Notes: generated by a model from the sequence alone, not told the origin. A stretch of DNA of 60,577 nucleotides from JBMNPT01 sp050943735 (GCA_050943735.1 JBMNPT010000012.1:1-60577), one strand, 5' to 3'. Positions 24,337-32,945 are shown, counted from the first letter of the stretch. A program made the numbers and translations.

Positions 24337-25038
24337 TCAGTAAAACATCGCGAAAAGCGGGGAGAGCACCACGGTGGTCACACCTGCCACCACAATGGAA
24401 AGGCTGCTCATGGCACCTTCTACTTCCCCCATCTGCAAAGCGGTGGAAGTACCCAGTGCGTGGGAAGAGGTTCCAATGCCAAGGCCGATGGCCACTTTGT
24501 CGGTCATGCGCAGGGCCCGGGCCACCGCCGGCAAAAAGGCGGCGCCCAAAATTCCGGTGAAGATGACGCAGATGACGGTGATGGAGGAATATCCCCCCAG
24601 TTCTTCGGTGACGCCGATGGCAATGGGGGTGGTGATGGATTTGGGTAGCAGGGAGTAGTACAGCTCACGACTGAGGCCAAACAAACGGGACAGCACCAGA
24701 ATGGACAGGCAGGAGGCAAAGCTGCCGGCAAAAATTCCGGTGAGGATCACCACCGCGTTTTTGCGCAGGACCTCCAGCTGGCGGTACAAAGGGACCGCGA
24801 AGGCCACACTGGTGGGAGTGAGCAGCCAGGAGAGGGGGTCGGCGCTGTCGGCGAAGCTGTCGTAGTCCACCTGCAGGACCACCAGTGCACCGATGGTGAG
24901 CGCAATGGAGATGAGCAGGGGATTGCATACCGCCAGACGGGTTTTTTTCTGAATCCACATGCCCACCAGATAGGTGAGCACACACAGTACAATGCCAAAA
25001 TAGCTGCTGGTGGTGAGCAGTTCATGGAGTTCATTCAT
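24337..25038 (-). CDS. lrgB: LrgB-like holin-antiholin / glycolate-type exporter subunit
   Basis: The 233-residue membrane protein has seven or more helices and the LrgB/CidB pattern, including LLTPTSVAFAVPLYRQ, SLLPKSITTPIAIGVTEELGG and IGTSSHALGTSTALQ. LrgAB pairs are membrane proteins linked to murein hydrolase control, and in some organisms to pyruvate or glycolate transport. ATG 25038 overlaps the end of lrgA by eight bases, so translation is coupled. Confidence 0.92.
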   Translation of the reverse strand: MNELHELLTTSSYFGIVLCVLTYLVGMWIQKKTRLAVCNPLLISIALTIGALVVLQVDYDSFADSADPLSWLLTPTSVAFAVPLYRQLEVLRKNAVVILTGIFAGSFASCLSILVLSRLFGLSRELYYSLLPKSITTPIAIGVTEELGGYSSITVICVIFTGILGAAFLPAVARALRMTDKVAIGLGIGTSSHALGTSTALQMGEVEGAMSSLSIVVAGVTTVVLSPLFAMFY

Positions 25039-25396
25039 GAGAGGCATCCCCCTTTCCATGGCGGCGGGCGGCCTGCACTAGCAGAGCGGTGACCAGATAT
25101 ACCACAAAGGTGCTGATGACACAGATGGCCAGGATGGACAGGATGTCATTTTGGATTTCCTGATATCCTACCAATAGCTGTGCTCCCAGTGGAATGAAGG
25201 TGAGGGGCATGATGGCGAAGAGAAAATCAGCCGTATCTTCCACCTGGGAGAGTTTGACCACCCGGGTGACCAGCAGTACAAAGAGGAGCAGCATGCCCCA
25301 GATGCTGGCCGGGACCGGCAGAGGAATCAGATGATTGAGCGCTTCTCCAGTGAGAGAGATGAGGCAGAGCAGCGTGAACTGCTTGAGGTATTTCAT
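25031..25396 (-). CDS. lrgA: LrgA/CidA family protein
   Basis: The 121-residue protein has four helices and the family stretch GEALNHLIPLPVPASIWGMLLLF, then FLFAIMPLTFIPLGAQLL. It is the partner of LrgB and resembles a small holin. AAGGAAGG lies upstream of the ATG. No LytSR two-component system is found in the window. Confidence 0.92.
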   Translation of the reverse strand: MKYLKQFTLLCLISLTGEALNHLIPLPVPASIWGMLLLFVLLVTRVVKLSQVEDTADFLFAIMPLTFIPLGAQLLVGYQEIQNDILSILAICVISTFVVYLVTALLVQAARRHGKGDASHE

Positions 25397-25700
25397 GGGG
25401 GACGTCCTTCCTTTCCAAACCCGCAGTCAGTGCGGGAAAACATGATGTATACACATTGTATCACATAATAACACCAGTTTACGGAAAAAGAAAGAGTCCG
25501 TCAAGTGCCAATGTGAAAGAAAATCCGGCAGATTGGACAGGAAAAATTGAAAAAAATGTTGCGAAATCGGTGGTGTTGTGGAATAATAAAAGGTAATGTA
25601 TGGAACAAGAGCCAAGCCGTCAGTGGACGGGGCTTTTTCCACTAACAAATACAGGGCTGAACCGGAGGTACAATAGCCGGTTCCCCCAAGGAGAACGGAC
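25397..25700. other. Divergent intergenic region between lrgA and pncB
   Basis: The leftward side has an extended -10 box for lrgAB (TGA-TACAAT on the minus strand, 25463-25455) overlapping a TACA-CAT-TGTA palindrome (25450-25460), and a CCCGCA/TGCGGG hairpin in the leader (25420-25436). The rightward side has a weak TTGCGA-17-AATAAT pair (25559-25587). A terminator-like AGCC/GGCT hairpin with five T residues follows at 25613-25638. A perfect GAACCGG/CCGGTTC hairpin (25659-25683) lies just before the pncB ribosome binding site. No RNA gene is recognised. Confidence 0.5.
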
Positions 25701-27170
25701 ATGAGTACGGTACAAAAGACAAAACTGAACCTGACCATGCTGTGCGATTTCTATGAATTCACCATGGCCAACGGATATTTGCTCAGCGGATTTAAGGATA
25801 AGATTGCCTATTTTGATATGTTCTTCCGCAAAGTGCCTGATGGCGGAGGCTTTGCCATTGCCGCCGGTCTGGAGCAGGTGGTGGAATATATCCAAAATCT
25901 GGTGTTCGATGAGGAGGACATCGCCTATCTACGGAGCACGCAGCTGTTTTGTGAGGAGTTTTTGGACTATCTGCGCAATTTCCATTTTGAATGTGATGTG
26001 TGGGCCATCCCCGAGGGCACTCCGGTATTCCCCAATGAGCCGGTGTTGACGGTCCGGGGACCTGTGCTCCAGGCTCAGCTCATGGAAACCATGATTCTGC
26101 TCACCATCAACCACCAATCCCTGATTGCCACCAAGTCCAACCGAATTGTGCGGGCGGCGGAGGGCCGTCCGGTGATGGAGTTTGGCTCCCGCCGGGCCCA
26201 GGGCGCCGATGGCGCCATCGCGGGTGCCCGGGCCTCCTATATCGGAGGATGTGTGGGTACCGCATGTACCATTGCGGACCGGGATTATGGCGTACCCAGC
26301 CTGGGGACCATGGCGCACTCCTGGGTGCAGATGTTTGACAGTGAATATGAGGCTTTTGCTACCTATGCTAAGCTGTATCCCCAGAATTGTGTACTGTTGG
26401 TGGATACTTTCAATGTGCTCAAGAGCGGTGTGCCCAATGCCATTCGGGCCTTCAAAGAAGTGGTGGTTCCCATGGGATATCGTCCCGCCGGCATTCGCAT
26501 CGACTCGGGCGATATAACCTATCTGTCCAAAAAAGCCCGGAAAATGCTGGATGAAGCGGGCTTCCCCGATTGTAAAATCTCGGTATCCAATTCGCTGGAT
26601 GAGAACATCATTCGGGAATGTATTTTGCAGGGCGCCAAGGTGGACAGCTTTGGCGTGGGTGAACGGCTGATCACCTCCAAGAGCGAACCGGTGTTTGGCG
26701 GCGTGTACAAGTTGGTAGCAGTGGAGGATGAGCAGGGCAATGTCATCCCCAAAATCAAGGTGTCGGAGAATGTCACCAAGATCACCAATCCCCATTTCAA
26801 GAGCGTCAAGCGGCTGTATGGCCGGGATACCAACAAGGCCATTGCCGATGTGCTCACCATCCGGGGAGAGGAGATTGATGATACCAAGCCCTATGAGATT
26901 TTTGATCCGGACTTCACCTGGAAGCGTAAAGTGGTGGACAATTTCTACTGTCGGGAACTGATGGTGCCCATTTTCCAGAAAGGAAAACTGGTGTATGATC
27001 TGCCTACATTGGATGAAATCCGCCAGTATTGCCGTCAGCAGCTGGATACCCTATGGGATGAGGTACTTCGTTTTGAAAATCCCCACAATTATTATGTGGA
27101 TCTGTCCCAGGACCTGTGGGATGTGAAGGACGATCTGTTGAAAAAGGCGGAACAGCAAGCCAAAGGATAA
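25701..27170 (+). CDS. pncB: Nicotinate phosphoribosyltransferase
   Basis: The enzyme makes nicotinate mononucleotide from nicotinic acid and PRPP with ATP, the first step of NAD salvage from niacin. The 489-residue length matches the long Firmicutes form. Visible stretches are LTMLCDFYEFTMANGY (start), FRKVPDGGGFAIAAGL, EFGSRRAQGADGAI (active-site region), GIRIDSGDI and DSFGVGERLITS. AAGGAG precedes ATG 25701. With the NiaX-like transporter it gives a niacin uptake and salvage route, and the amidase domain of CinA may add nicotinamide-nucleotide recycling. Confidence 0.97.
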   Translation: MSTVQKTKLNLTMLCDFYEFTMANGYLLSGFKDKIAYFDMFFRKVPDGGGFAIAAGLEQVVEYIQNLVFDEEDIAYLRSTQLFCEEFLDYLRNFHFECDVWAIPEGTPVFPNEPVLTVRGPVLQAQLMETMILLTINHQSLIATKSNRIVRAAEGRPVMEFGSRRAQGADGAIAGARASYIGGCVGTACTIADRDYGVPSLGTMAHSWVQMFDSEYEAFATYAKLYPQNCVLLVDTFNVLKSGVPNAIRAFKEVVVPMGYRPAGIRIDSGDITYLSKKARKMLDEAGFPDCKISVSNSLDENIIRECILQGAKVDSFGVGERLITSKSEPVFGGVYKLVAVEDEQGNVIPKIKVSENVTKITNPHFKSVKRLYGRDTNKAIADVLTIRGEEIDDTKPYEIFDPDFTWKRKVVDNFYCRELMVPIFQKGKLVYDLPTLDEIRQYCRQQLDTLWDEVLRFENPHNYYVDLSQDLWDVKDDLLKKAEQQAKG

Positions 27171-27184
27171 AGAAAAATAGAGAA

Positions 27185-27210
27185 AAGAGGACCGAGAGGT
27201 CCTCTTTTTT
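27185..27210 (+). terminator. Terminator of pncB
   Basis: AAGAGGACC-GAGA-GGTCCTCTT followed by further T residues. Confidence 0.92.
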
Positions 27211-27231
27211 GTGTAGATATGGTGAACAGTA

Positions 27232-27260
27232 TTGACAATGGGAGAAAAATAAACTATACT
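27232..27260 (+). promoter_or_regulatory. Promoter of the gntR-ABC operon
   Basis: TTGACA (27232-27237) and TATACT (27255-27260) with an ideal 17-base spacer. Confidence 0.85.
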
Positions 27261-27263
27261 AAG

Positions 27264-27284
27264 TGTACTAGATGAACTAATACA
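27264..27284 (+). promoter_or_regulatory. YtrA-type operator at the gntR-ABC promoter
   Basis: TGTACTAG, five bases, CTAATACA: an inverted repeat with seven of eight pairs matched, starting just after the -10 box. YtrA-subfamily GntR repressors bind sites of this form and control their own ABC operon, so autorepression is the likely meaning. Confidence 0.65.
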
Positions 27285-27306
27285 GACAGTGAGGCGAGGT
27301 GATGAT

Positions 27307-27690
27307 ATGATCATTATCGACTACCGGGATCGACGGCCTATTTATGAACAGGTGGTGGAACGGTTTGGCGATCTGATCATGCAGGGAGTTTTGCGGCCTG
27401 ATGATCAATTGCCATCGGTACGTCAAATGGCCATGGAGCTTTCCATCAATCCCAACACCATTCAGCGGGCGTACGCGGAGTTGGAACGCAAGGGATTTAC
27501 CTATTCCGTCAAGGGAAAGGGAAGTTTTGTGGCCGCCAACGAAAATCTTCTTTCCAGCAGAAAACAGGAAGTGTGGGAGATGCTGGACCAGGCGCTGCTC
27601 AATGCGCAGCGGGTAGGCGTGAAAGAAGATGAACTTCTGCAGCATGTGCAAGATTATTTTGCACAGCAAAAAGGGGGGAATGTGAGATGA
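27307..27690 (+). CDS. GntR-family regulator, YtrA subfamily
   Basis: The 127-residue protein is a GntR winged helix (about 8-75, with QLPSVRQMAMELSINPNTIQRAYAELERKGF) followed only by a short helical dimerisation tail, which defines the YtrA subfamily. Such regulators repress adjacent ABC transporter genes and are often relieved by cell-wall antibiotics or envelope stress. ATG 27307 has AGGTGAT upstream; the frame could start at 27289 but without a better site. Its stop overlaps the ATP-binding gene start. Confidence 0.92.
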   Translation: MIIIDYRDRRPIYEQVVERFGDLIMQGVLRPDDQLPSVRQMAMELSINPNTIQRAYAELERKGFTYSVKGKGSFVAANENLLSSRKQEVWEMLDQALLNAQRVGVKEDELLQHVQDYFAQQKGGNVR

Positions 27691-28586
27691 TTCTGGCGGA
27701 AAATGTGACGAAATTTTTTGACGACATCAAGGCGGTGGATGACATTACCGCCACCATCCGCGAGGACAGTGTATTTGGGCTAGTGGGTACCAACGGAGCT
27801 GGTAAAAGTACTTTTTTGCGGATGCTCAGCGGCGTGCTGGAGCCCGACAGCGGCACCATCACCATCGACGGACTGCCGGTGTATGAAAACGTGGCGGCCA
27901 AAAAGCTGTGTTTTTACATTTCGGATGAACAGTACTTTTTCAGCAACGCCACTCCGCGGGATATGAAAAACTACTATAAAAAAGTGTATGAGGGTTTTGA
28001 TGAAAAACGCTTCAATTACCTGATGAAAAATTTTGAGTTGGATCAGAACCGAAAAATCCGCACTTTCAGCAAGGGCATGAAAAAGCAGGTGTCGGTGATT
28101 TGCGGGGTGTGCGCAGGCACCAAATATCTGCTGTGTGATGAAACCTTTGACGGGCTGGACCCGGTGATGCGGCAGGCGGTGAAGAGTCTGTTTGCCAGTG
28201 ATATGGAAGAGCGGGGACTTACCCCCATCATTGCATCTCACAACCTGCGTGAGCTGGAAGATATCTGTGATCACGTAGGTCTGTTGCACAAGGGTGGCAT
28301 CCTTCTCAGCCGGGACCTGAAGGATATGAAGCTGAACATTCACAAAATCCAGTGTGTATTTACCGAGCCGCTGTCCAATAATGCGTTGGCTGGGATGGAT
28401 ATTTTACAGATGGACCGGAGAGGTTCTCTGTATACCATTACCGCCCGGGGAGACCGGGAGGAAATCACCGGACGCATCAATATTTTAGGACCGGTGTTCG
28501 CCGAGATTCTGCCTCTGAGTCTGGAGGAAATCTTCATCAGTGAAACGGAGGTGGTGGGTTATGACATCAAGAAACTTATTTTTTAA
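27687..28586 (+). CDS. ABC transporter ATP-binding protein
   Basis: The 299-residue protein has Walker A GTNGAGKS (34-41), the signature region FSKGMKKQ, and Walker B LLCDETFDGLDP, where the usual Glu follows the Asp. A carboxyl extension follows the ATPase domain. It should energise the large permease encoded next, forming a YtrB-like efflux or envelope-stress complex. It overlaps the regulator upstream by four bases and the permease downstream by 26 bases, so all three are translated together. Confidence 0.94.
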   Translation: MILAENVTKFFDDIKAVDDITATIREDSVFGLVGTNGAGKSTFLRMLSGVLEPDSGTITIDGLPVYENVAAKKLCFYISDEQYFFSNATPRDMKNYYKKVYEGFDEKRFNYLMKNFELDQNRKIRTFSKGMKKQVSVICGVCAGTKYLLCDETFDGLDPVMRQAVKSLFASDMEERGLTPIIASHNLRELEDICDHVGLLHKGGILLSRDLKDMKLNIHKIQCVFTEPLSNNALAGMDILQMDRRGSLYTITARGDREEITGRINILGPVFAEILPLSLEEIFISETEVVGYDIKKLIF

Positions 28587-30795
28587 GCTGTTGGACGAGG
28601 AAATGAAGCGCCGGCTGTGGGCCATCGCGCTGGGCTGGCTCACCTTTTTCTTCGCATTGCCGGTGGCGACATTGTTGACGGTAGAACGCGTATATGAGTA
28701 TCGCCTACAGGATGTGGCCACCTTGATTGGTCCAGGAAGCCCCACGTTGCTGACGGTTACTATTTGTGCCGCTCTGGTGTGTGGTTGGGGCAGCTTCTTT
28801 TACCTCCACTCCCGCCAGAAGGTGGATTTTTACCACAGTGTGCCTGTGAGCCGTCCACGTATTTTTCTGGTGAATTACGTGGCCGGATTGATGATCTATC
28901 TGATCCCCTACCTGGTCTGTCTGGCGGCCAGCTTGTTGGTGATTGCCATCAATGGACTGGAGATAGGAATCATCCTACAGGTGGCGGGTCTGGGCGTACT
29001 GACGCACACCATCTTCTTCTTGCTGTTGTACAGCATTGCCATACTGGCCATGGTGCTCACCGGCAATTTGGTGGTGGCGGTGTTGGGCACTGGTGTGTTT
29101 TACTTCTATGGACCTGTGCTGCTGTCGTTGCTTTCCACCTATGCAGGGATGTTTTTCTCCACCTATACCGAAATCAATCAGATGCTGTCTACTTGGTGTG
29201 AGAGAACCTCACCTGTACTGCAATATATAACAACCTGCGGTCAGTGGGAATTGGGGCGAAATGATGTTCTCACCATTCCGCTGGTGTGTGCGCTGATCAT
29301 TGCGGTACTGATCACCGGATTGGATTGCTGGCTCCATCGTCACCGGGCCAGTGAGATGGCAGGCAAGGCCATGGCTTTTGCACCCACCAAACCTGTGATT
29401 GAAGTTCTGTTGGTGGTAGCCACCGGCCTGGGCTTCGGAATGCTGTTCAGAGTCATGGGTACTTCCCGTTTGTGGATGGTATTCGGACTGGTTTGCGGCT
29501 GGCTGATTTCTCACGCGGTGGTGGAAATCATTTATGATTTTGACTTCAAAGCAGCTCTGCATCATCGGCTGCGGCTGGCCATCAGCGGCGTACTCATTGC
29601 GGTGATTGCCTGCACCTTCCAGTTTGATCTGCTGCATTATGACACCTATCTGCCCAAAAAGAGCAATCTGGAGAGCATGGCGGTATATATCCGAGAGTTG
29701 GACAGATGGGTAGGCGAGGGCAACAGTGCCGCCAGAACGGCGCTGGAACTGGGGCAGACTACCAACATTGATCCCGCTTATTCCATTGCCCAGGCGGCAG
29801 TGGCGGCATTGAAAGACCAAGAGATTCAGAAGGATCTGCGGGGCAATGTAGTAACTGCACCTGCGGATACGGAAGTGGAATCCAGCACCATCCGGTATGA
29901 AGAGGTGTTGGTGTGCTATCAGATGAAAAATGGCCGCAAAGTCTACCGGTCATACTGGATGGACCTCAACACCATCCAGCAGGATTTGAAGGAACTGTAT
30001 CTGGATCCCACCTATAAATATGGGGTTTTTGAACTGCTTCGGGAAGATCCCAAACAGGCGGCACAGGTAGCTGTATCCACTGTGAAGAGCCAGGTGGCGC
30101 CGCAGCTGACACAGGCACAAGTGGTGGAGCTGATGGAAACTTATCAGCGGGAACTGACTCAGCTGAGCATCGACGACCTGGAGGCCTATTTTCCCATCGC
30201 ATCCATTGACTTTGTATCGCAGGAATGGATGGAGGAGTATGAGCAGAGCAAACAGGAGGATCCCTATTATCGGAACAATTCCCTGGCGGGATTGATTTTG
30301 GATTCTGGCCCGGAATATCCCATCTATCCCACCTTCCATGAGACCATTGCGTTGCTGCAATTGTATGGAGTGGATCCCTATGAGGGTATTGCGGTGGAAG
30401 AGGTGGAGGACATTCTGGTAAATGATTACTACATGAGCAACGAGGGACTGTACTATGATCCTGCCACTAGGATTATACGGGAGTCTAATGGATCGGAAGA
30501 TGCTCCCAGAGCTCTTTACAACGATCCTCAGCAGATCGCCAGCATTTTGGAAAGTGTAGTGCTTGCTGACTACAGCCGGATGAATTACTTCCGCAAGAGC
30601 GATCATACGGTGGATGTGCAGATCCGCACTGCTACCGGAGAATACTACTTTGAGTTTGATGTGGAAAAATTCCCTCAGTTTGTGAAAAATGACCTCAAAT
30701 ATGAGGAGTCACGCAAGGCCTACCAGGAATTCCTTCAGAAAAATGGGCAGCAGGTACTGACAGATGATATGCCTGCATCCCAGCAAGTGCAATGA
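28561..30795 (+). CDS. Large ABC transporter permease with extracytoplasmic domain
   Basis: The 744-residue protein has about nine membrane helices in the first half, from WAIALGWLTFFFALPVATLL to LAISGVLIAVIACTF. A roughly 380-residue soluble carboxyl half follows and is probably outside the cell. This layout is seen in Clostridia YtrB-linked permeases (DUF6449-like, from memory). ATG 28561 has a GAGGTGG site and lies inside the ATPase gene end. Substrate is unknown; peptide antibiotics or envelope lipids are plausible from the YtrA context. Confidence 0.82.
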   Translation: MTSRNLFFKLLDEEMKRRLWAIALGWLTFFFALPVATLLTVERVYEYRLQDVATLIGPGSPTLLTVTICAALVCGWGSFFYLHSRQKVDFYHSVPVSRPRIFLVNYVAGLMIYLIPYLVCLAASLLVIAINGLEIGIILQVAGLGVLTHTIFFLLLYSIAILAMVLTGNLVVAVLGTGVFYFYGPVLLSLLSTYAGMFFSTYTEINQMLSTWCERTSPVLQYITTCGQWELGRNDVLTIPLVCALIIAVLITGLDCWLHRHRASEMAGKAMAFAPTKPVIEVLLVVATGLGFGMLFRVMGTSRLWMVFGLVCGWLISHAVVEIIYDFDFKAALHHRLRLAISGVLIAVIACTFQFDLLHYDTYLPKKSNLESMAVYIRELDRWVGEGNSAARTALELGQTTNIDPAYSIAQAAVAALKDQEIQKDLRGNVVTAPADTEVESSTIRYEEVLVCYQMKNGRKVYRSYWMDLNTIQQDLKELYLDPTYKYGVFELLREDPKQAAQVAVSTVKSQVAPQLTQAQVVELMETYQRELTQLSIDDLEAYFPIASIDFVSQEWMEEYEQSKQEDPYYRNNSLAGLILDSGPEYPIYPTFHETIALLQLYGVDPYEGIAVEEVEDILVNDYYMSNEGLYYDPATRIIRESNGSEDAPRALYNDPQQIASILESVVLADYSRMNYFRKSDHTVDVQIRTATGEYYFEFDVEKFPQFVKNDLKYEESRKAYQEFLQKNGQQVLTDDMPASQQVQ

Positions 30796-30825
30796 TAGAT
30801 TGACAGAAAGGAGGCTTCGACCCCT

Positions 30826-31389
30826 GTGATCGAACTATATATTTTGGAAATTCTCAAGCAAATGATTTTAGCCCTGCCAGTGGTGGCAGCGGTGCGTATT
30901 CTGTGGCTGTGGCTGCACAAAAAGCCCACGACATTGGCGCATGAAACAGGGGTCGTCCTTTTTGTGCTGTATCTGTCCTCCCTGCACACTCTCACATTGG
31001 ATTTCTTTCCCTTCGGCATGACTTGGCCGCCCATGGGCAGAGTGAATCTGGAGCTGTTCAGCGAGATCGGTCCCATGCTGCAAAACGGCTGGTACGGAAT
31101 GGTCAATGTATGGGGTAATGTCCTTATGTTTATTCCCATGGGCATGCTCATTCCGCTGCTCTGGAAGCGGGGATGGTCTACGGTGCTGATTGGATTTGGC
31201 GCGTCTTGCCTGATTGAGGGATTGCAATTGTTTTCCTATCGCAGTACCGACGTGGATGACGTGTTGCTCAATACTCTGGGAACTTTGGTGGGCTATGGAA
31301 TGTACAAGCTCCTTTTGTACATTGCCCCTCGGATGCGGGACGCTCTGCGTCCTCCCAAGCAGCCGGTGCTGGAATTTCACGGCAACTAA
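30826..31389 (+). CDS. VanZ-like membrane protein
   Basis: The 187-residue protein has four to five helices and the VanZ pattern: the VNLELF segment, the NVWGNVLMFIPMGMLIPLL motif (about 95-113) and STDVDDVLLNTLGTLVGYG. VanZ-type proteins are linked to low-level teicoplanin resistance, but most are uncharacterised. The start is GTG 30826 with AAAGGAGG 11 bases upstream. It follows the permease by 30 bases and may be in the same operon, strengthening a link to envelope stress. Confidence 0.88.
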   Translation: MIELYILEILKQMILALPVVAAVRILWLWLHKKPTTLAHETGVVLFVLYLSSLHTLTLDFFPFGMTWPPMGRVNLELFSEIGPMLQNGWYGMVNVWGNVLMFIPMGMLIPLLWKRGWSTVLIGFGASCLIEGLQLFSYRSTDVDDVLLNTLGTLVGYGMYKLLLYIAPRMRDALRPPKQPVLEFHGN

Positions 31390-31395
31390 AAAAAG

Positions 31396-31436
31396 AAAGG
31401 CTGTCTGCTGGTAAAGCGGACAGCCTTTTGTTTTTA
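31396..31436. terminator. Terminator after vanZ-like gene
   Basis: AAAGGCTGTC-type stem with its complement (31396-31428), followed by TTTTGTTTTT. It lies between convergent genes and overlaps the stop of the leftward one. Confidence 0.85.
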
Positions 31437-31787
31437 CAAGCCTACCACAAAAAGGTATGCCAGTACCAACAATAGGTCGTATTCGGTTTGTTCATGAAGC
31501 AGAAGTACCGCCACTCCCAACAGCAGCAAATCATCCAGCTTCAGATCACCCAATGAAATGGACTGAATTTTTTGCAGAGGCTTAGCGGCATCCCGAAAAA
31601 GACCCTGAAAAGGAAAGGTGCGTTTTTCTCCCGCAAAATGGGTGCCCACAGGAAGGGTAGAAGGCGGATCGCCGGCGGAACGCAAAAAGGAAGGAGTTTG
31701 AATGGGCTGTGAGGGTGGGCGACTGTGCGAGGACTCTTCATGAGTGGATAGAAAGAGTGGACGTGTAGGGTCCAGTGGTTCTGCCAT
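31434..31787 (-). CDS. Hypothetical protein with carboxyl hydrophobic segment
   Basis: The 117-residue protein has a Pro/Ser-rich soluble first half. It ends with LKLDDLLLLGVAVLLLHEQTEYDLLLVLAYLFVVGL, two hydrophobic stretches (about 85-95 and 103-117) with an acidic turn between. Small Clostridia proteins ending in a DDLLLLGVLLLLL-type motif are common but uncharacterised. AAGGAGGTGATC precedes the ATG. It is the third gene of the leftward cassette with the repeat protein, separated by 22 bases. Confidence 0.68.
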   Translation of the reverse strand: MAEPLDPTRPLFLSTHEESSHSRPPSQPIQTPSFLRSAGDPPSTLPVGTHFAGEKRTFPFQGLFRDAAKPLQKIQSISLGDLKLDDLLLLGVAVLLLHEQTEYDLLLVLAYLFVVGL

Positions 31788-31809
31788 AAGATCACCTCCT
31801 TGGGATGGA

Positions 31810-32625
31810 TTACAGGAATTTGCTCAGCAGAGGAGCGAAACGAGCCAACTGCAGCAGACGAATGGCCGTATCCAGCTTGGCTGCTCGTTTGGGATTCAGA
31901 TAGGGTCGCAGCGCTAGCAGCAGATTGGTCTTTGGGTCGTTGGCAGAAGCTAGAGCCTTGCTGCCCAGCAGCGCACCTAGACCCCCGCCTGGAGCAGAGT
32001 TGCCCGCTGTTCCCCCGCCGCCCAGGGCGGAGAGCAGGGAGGATACATCACTGCCCTTGAGACTACCCAGCAGGTTTTCCAGTCCACCCGCGGAGGAATT
32101 GCCGCTTTGTGAGCCGCCAGAGGAACCGCCGCCCAGGGCGGAGAGCAGAGAGGATACATCACTGCCCTTGAGACTGCCCAGCAGGTTTTCCAGTCCACCC
32201 GCGGAGGAATTGCCGCTTTGTGAGCCGCCGGAGGAGCCCCCGCCCAGAGCGGAGAGCAGAGAGGATACATCACTGCCCTTGAGACTGCCCAGCAGGTTTT
32301 CCAATCCTCCGGCGGAGGAATTGCCGGTTTGTGAGCCGCCAGAGGAACCGCCGCTCAAGGCGGAGAGCAGAGAGGATACATCACTGCTCTTCAAATTTCC
32401 CAGCAGGTTATGTAATTCACTCGGGGTATCTGAATGGGAAGAGGAAGCGTTTTGTGCCGCCCGGGGAGGAACAGGGGGAGATTTCCGCGGCCGGGCAGTT
32501 TGAGAGGACGCACCAGGTGCGTCCTCCTTTTGTAGGGCTTCATCCAAGAGCTTTTGCAATTTCTCCATATCTTGTGGAGAAGAGAGCAGCTGCTCCAAGG
32601 CCTGCCGCAGATTTTCTCCGGTCAC
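31810..32625 (-). CDS. Tandem-repeat protein with 37-residue repeats
   Basis: The 271-residue protein has a helical amino end, a Pro/Ser linker, then about four tandem copies of a 37-residue unit built on GGLENLLGSLKGSDVSSLLS followed by a Gly/Ser/Asn-rich spacer. The conserved carboxyl end, about 45 residues, contains LLLALRPYLNPKRAAKLDTAI. The second and third units are nearly identical in DNA (111-bp period, about 32025-32390), so copy number may vary among strains. No signal peptide or membrane helix is seen. It starts at GTG 32625, overlapping the upstream stop by four bases. I do not know its function; the repeats suggest a self-assembling helical or beta-rich scaffold. Confidence 0.78.
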   Translation of the reverse strand: MTGENLRQALEQLLSSPQDMEKLQKLLDEALQKEDAPGASSQTARPRKSPPVPPRAAQNASSSHSDTPSELHNLLGNLKSSDVSSLLSALSGGSSGGSQTGNSSAGGLENLLGSLKGSDVSSLLSALGGGSSGGSQSGNSSAGGLENLLGSLKGSDVSSLLSALGGGSSGGSQSGNSSAGGLENLLGSLKGSDVSSLLSALGGGGTAGNSAPGGGLGALLGSKALASANDPKTNLLLALRPYLNPKRAAKLDTAIRLLQLARFAPLLSKFL

Positions 32626-32876
32626 GAGTCACCTATGAGCTGCCGCAGACGCTGCATAAAATCCCCCTGCTGCAGACTGCGTTGAATTTCATTGCGGTTG
32701 GCTTCCAGAGCCCGGGTCAATTCCTGTTGGTCCACCTTTTGTGCCATGGCCTGTAATTTGGCCATGGTCTGGGGGTCCAGCTTTTGCAGAGCTCCCATGA
32801 TTTGACGGGCTTGTTGGCTGCCCACCAAGTTTTCCACTGCGGCCTGCTGGCTGCGGAAATCGGATCGATTGTTCAT
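32622..32876 (-). CDS. Hypothetical 84-residue helical protein, first gene of the repeat cassette
   Basis: The product, from ATG 32876 (MNNRSDFRSQQAAVENLVGS), is fully helical and rich in Gln, Arg and Leu, without a membrane segment. It ends in a MQRLRQLIGD motif. AATGGAGGAATC lies before the ATG. A longer frame from 32996 is rejected because it would run through the promoter region. The overlap with the repeat gene shows a tight operon. The family appears conserved in Clostridia but unnamed. Confidence 0.72.
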   Translation of the reverse strand: MNNRSDFRSQQAAVENLVGSQQARQIMGALQKLDPQTMAKLQAMAQKVDQQELTRALEANRNEIQRSLQQGDFMQRLRQLIGDS

Positions 32877-32916
32877 GATGATTCCTCCATTTCCGGGCGG
32901 TACCCTGGTTATCACC

Positions 32917-32945
32917 AGTGTATGCGACGTTGACTCCGCCCATAC
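32917..32945 (-). promoter_or_regulatory. Candidate sigma-E promoter of the repeat cassette
   Basis: On the minus strand GTATG (32945-32941), 16 bases, CATACACT (32924-32917). The -10 matches CATACAHT and the -35 matches four of five positions, so a mother-cell sporulation promoter is plausible but not certain. Confidence 0.45.

Noticed and set aside
25659..25683. Known NAD or preQ1 riboswitch before pncB
   Set aside because: The hairpin lacks the conserved cores I know for these classes; it is kept only as an unnamed leader structure.
31977..32390. Regular 111-bp repeats that could look like a CRISPR array or minisatellite
   Set aside because: The period is too long and the units are in frame; they encode 37-residue protein repeats with no spacer structure.
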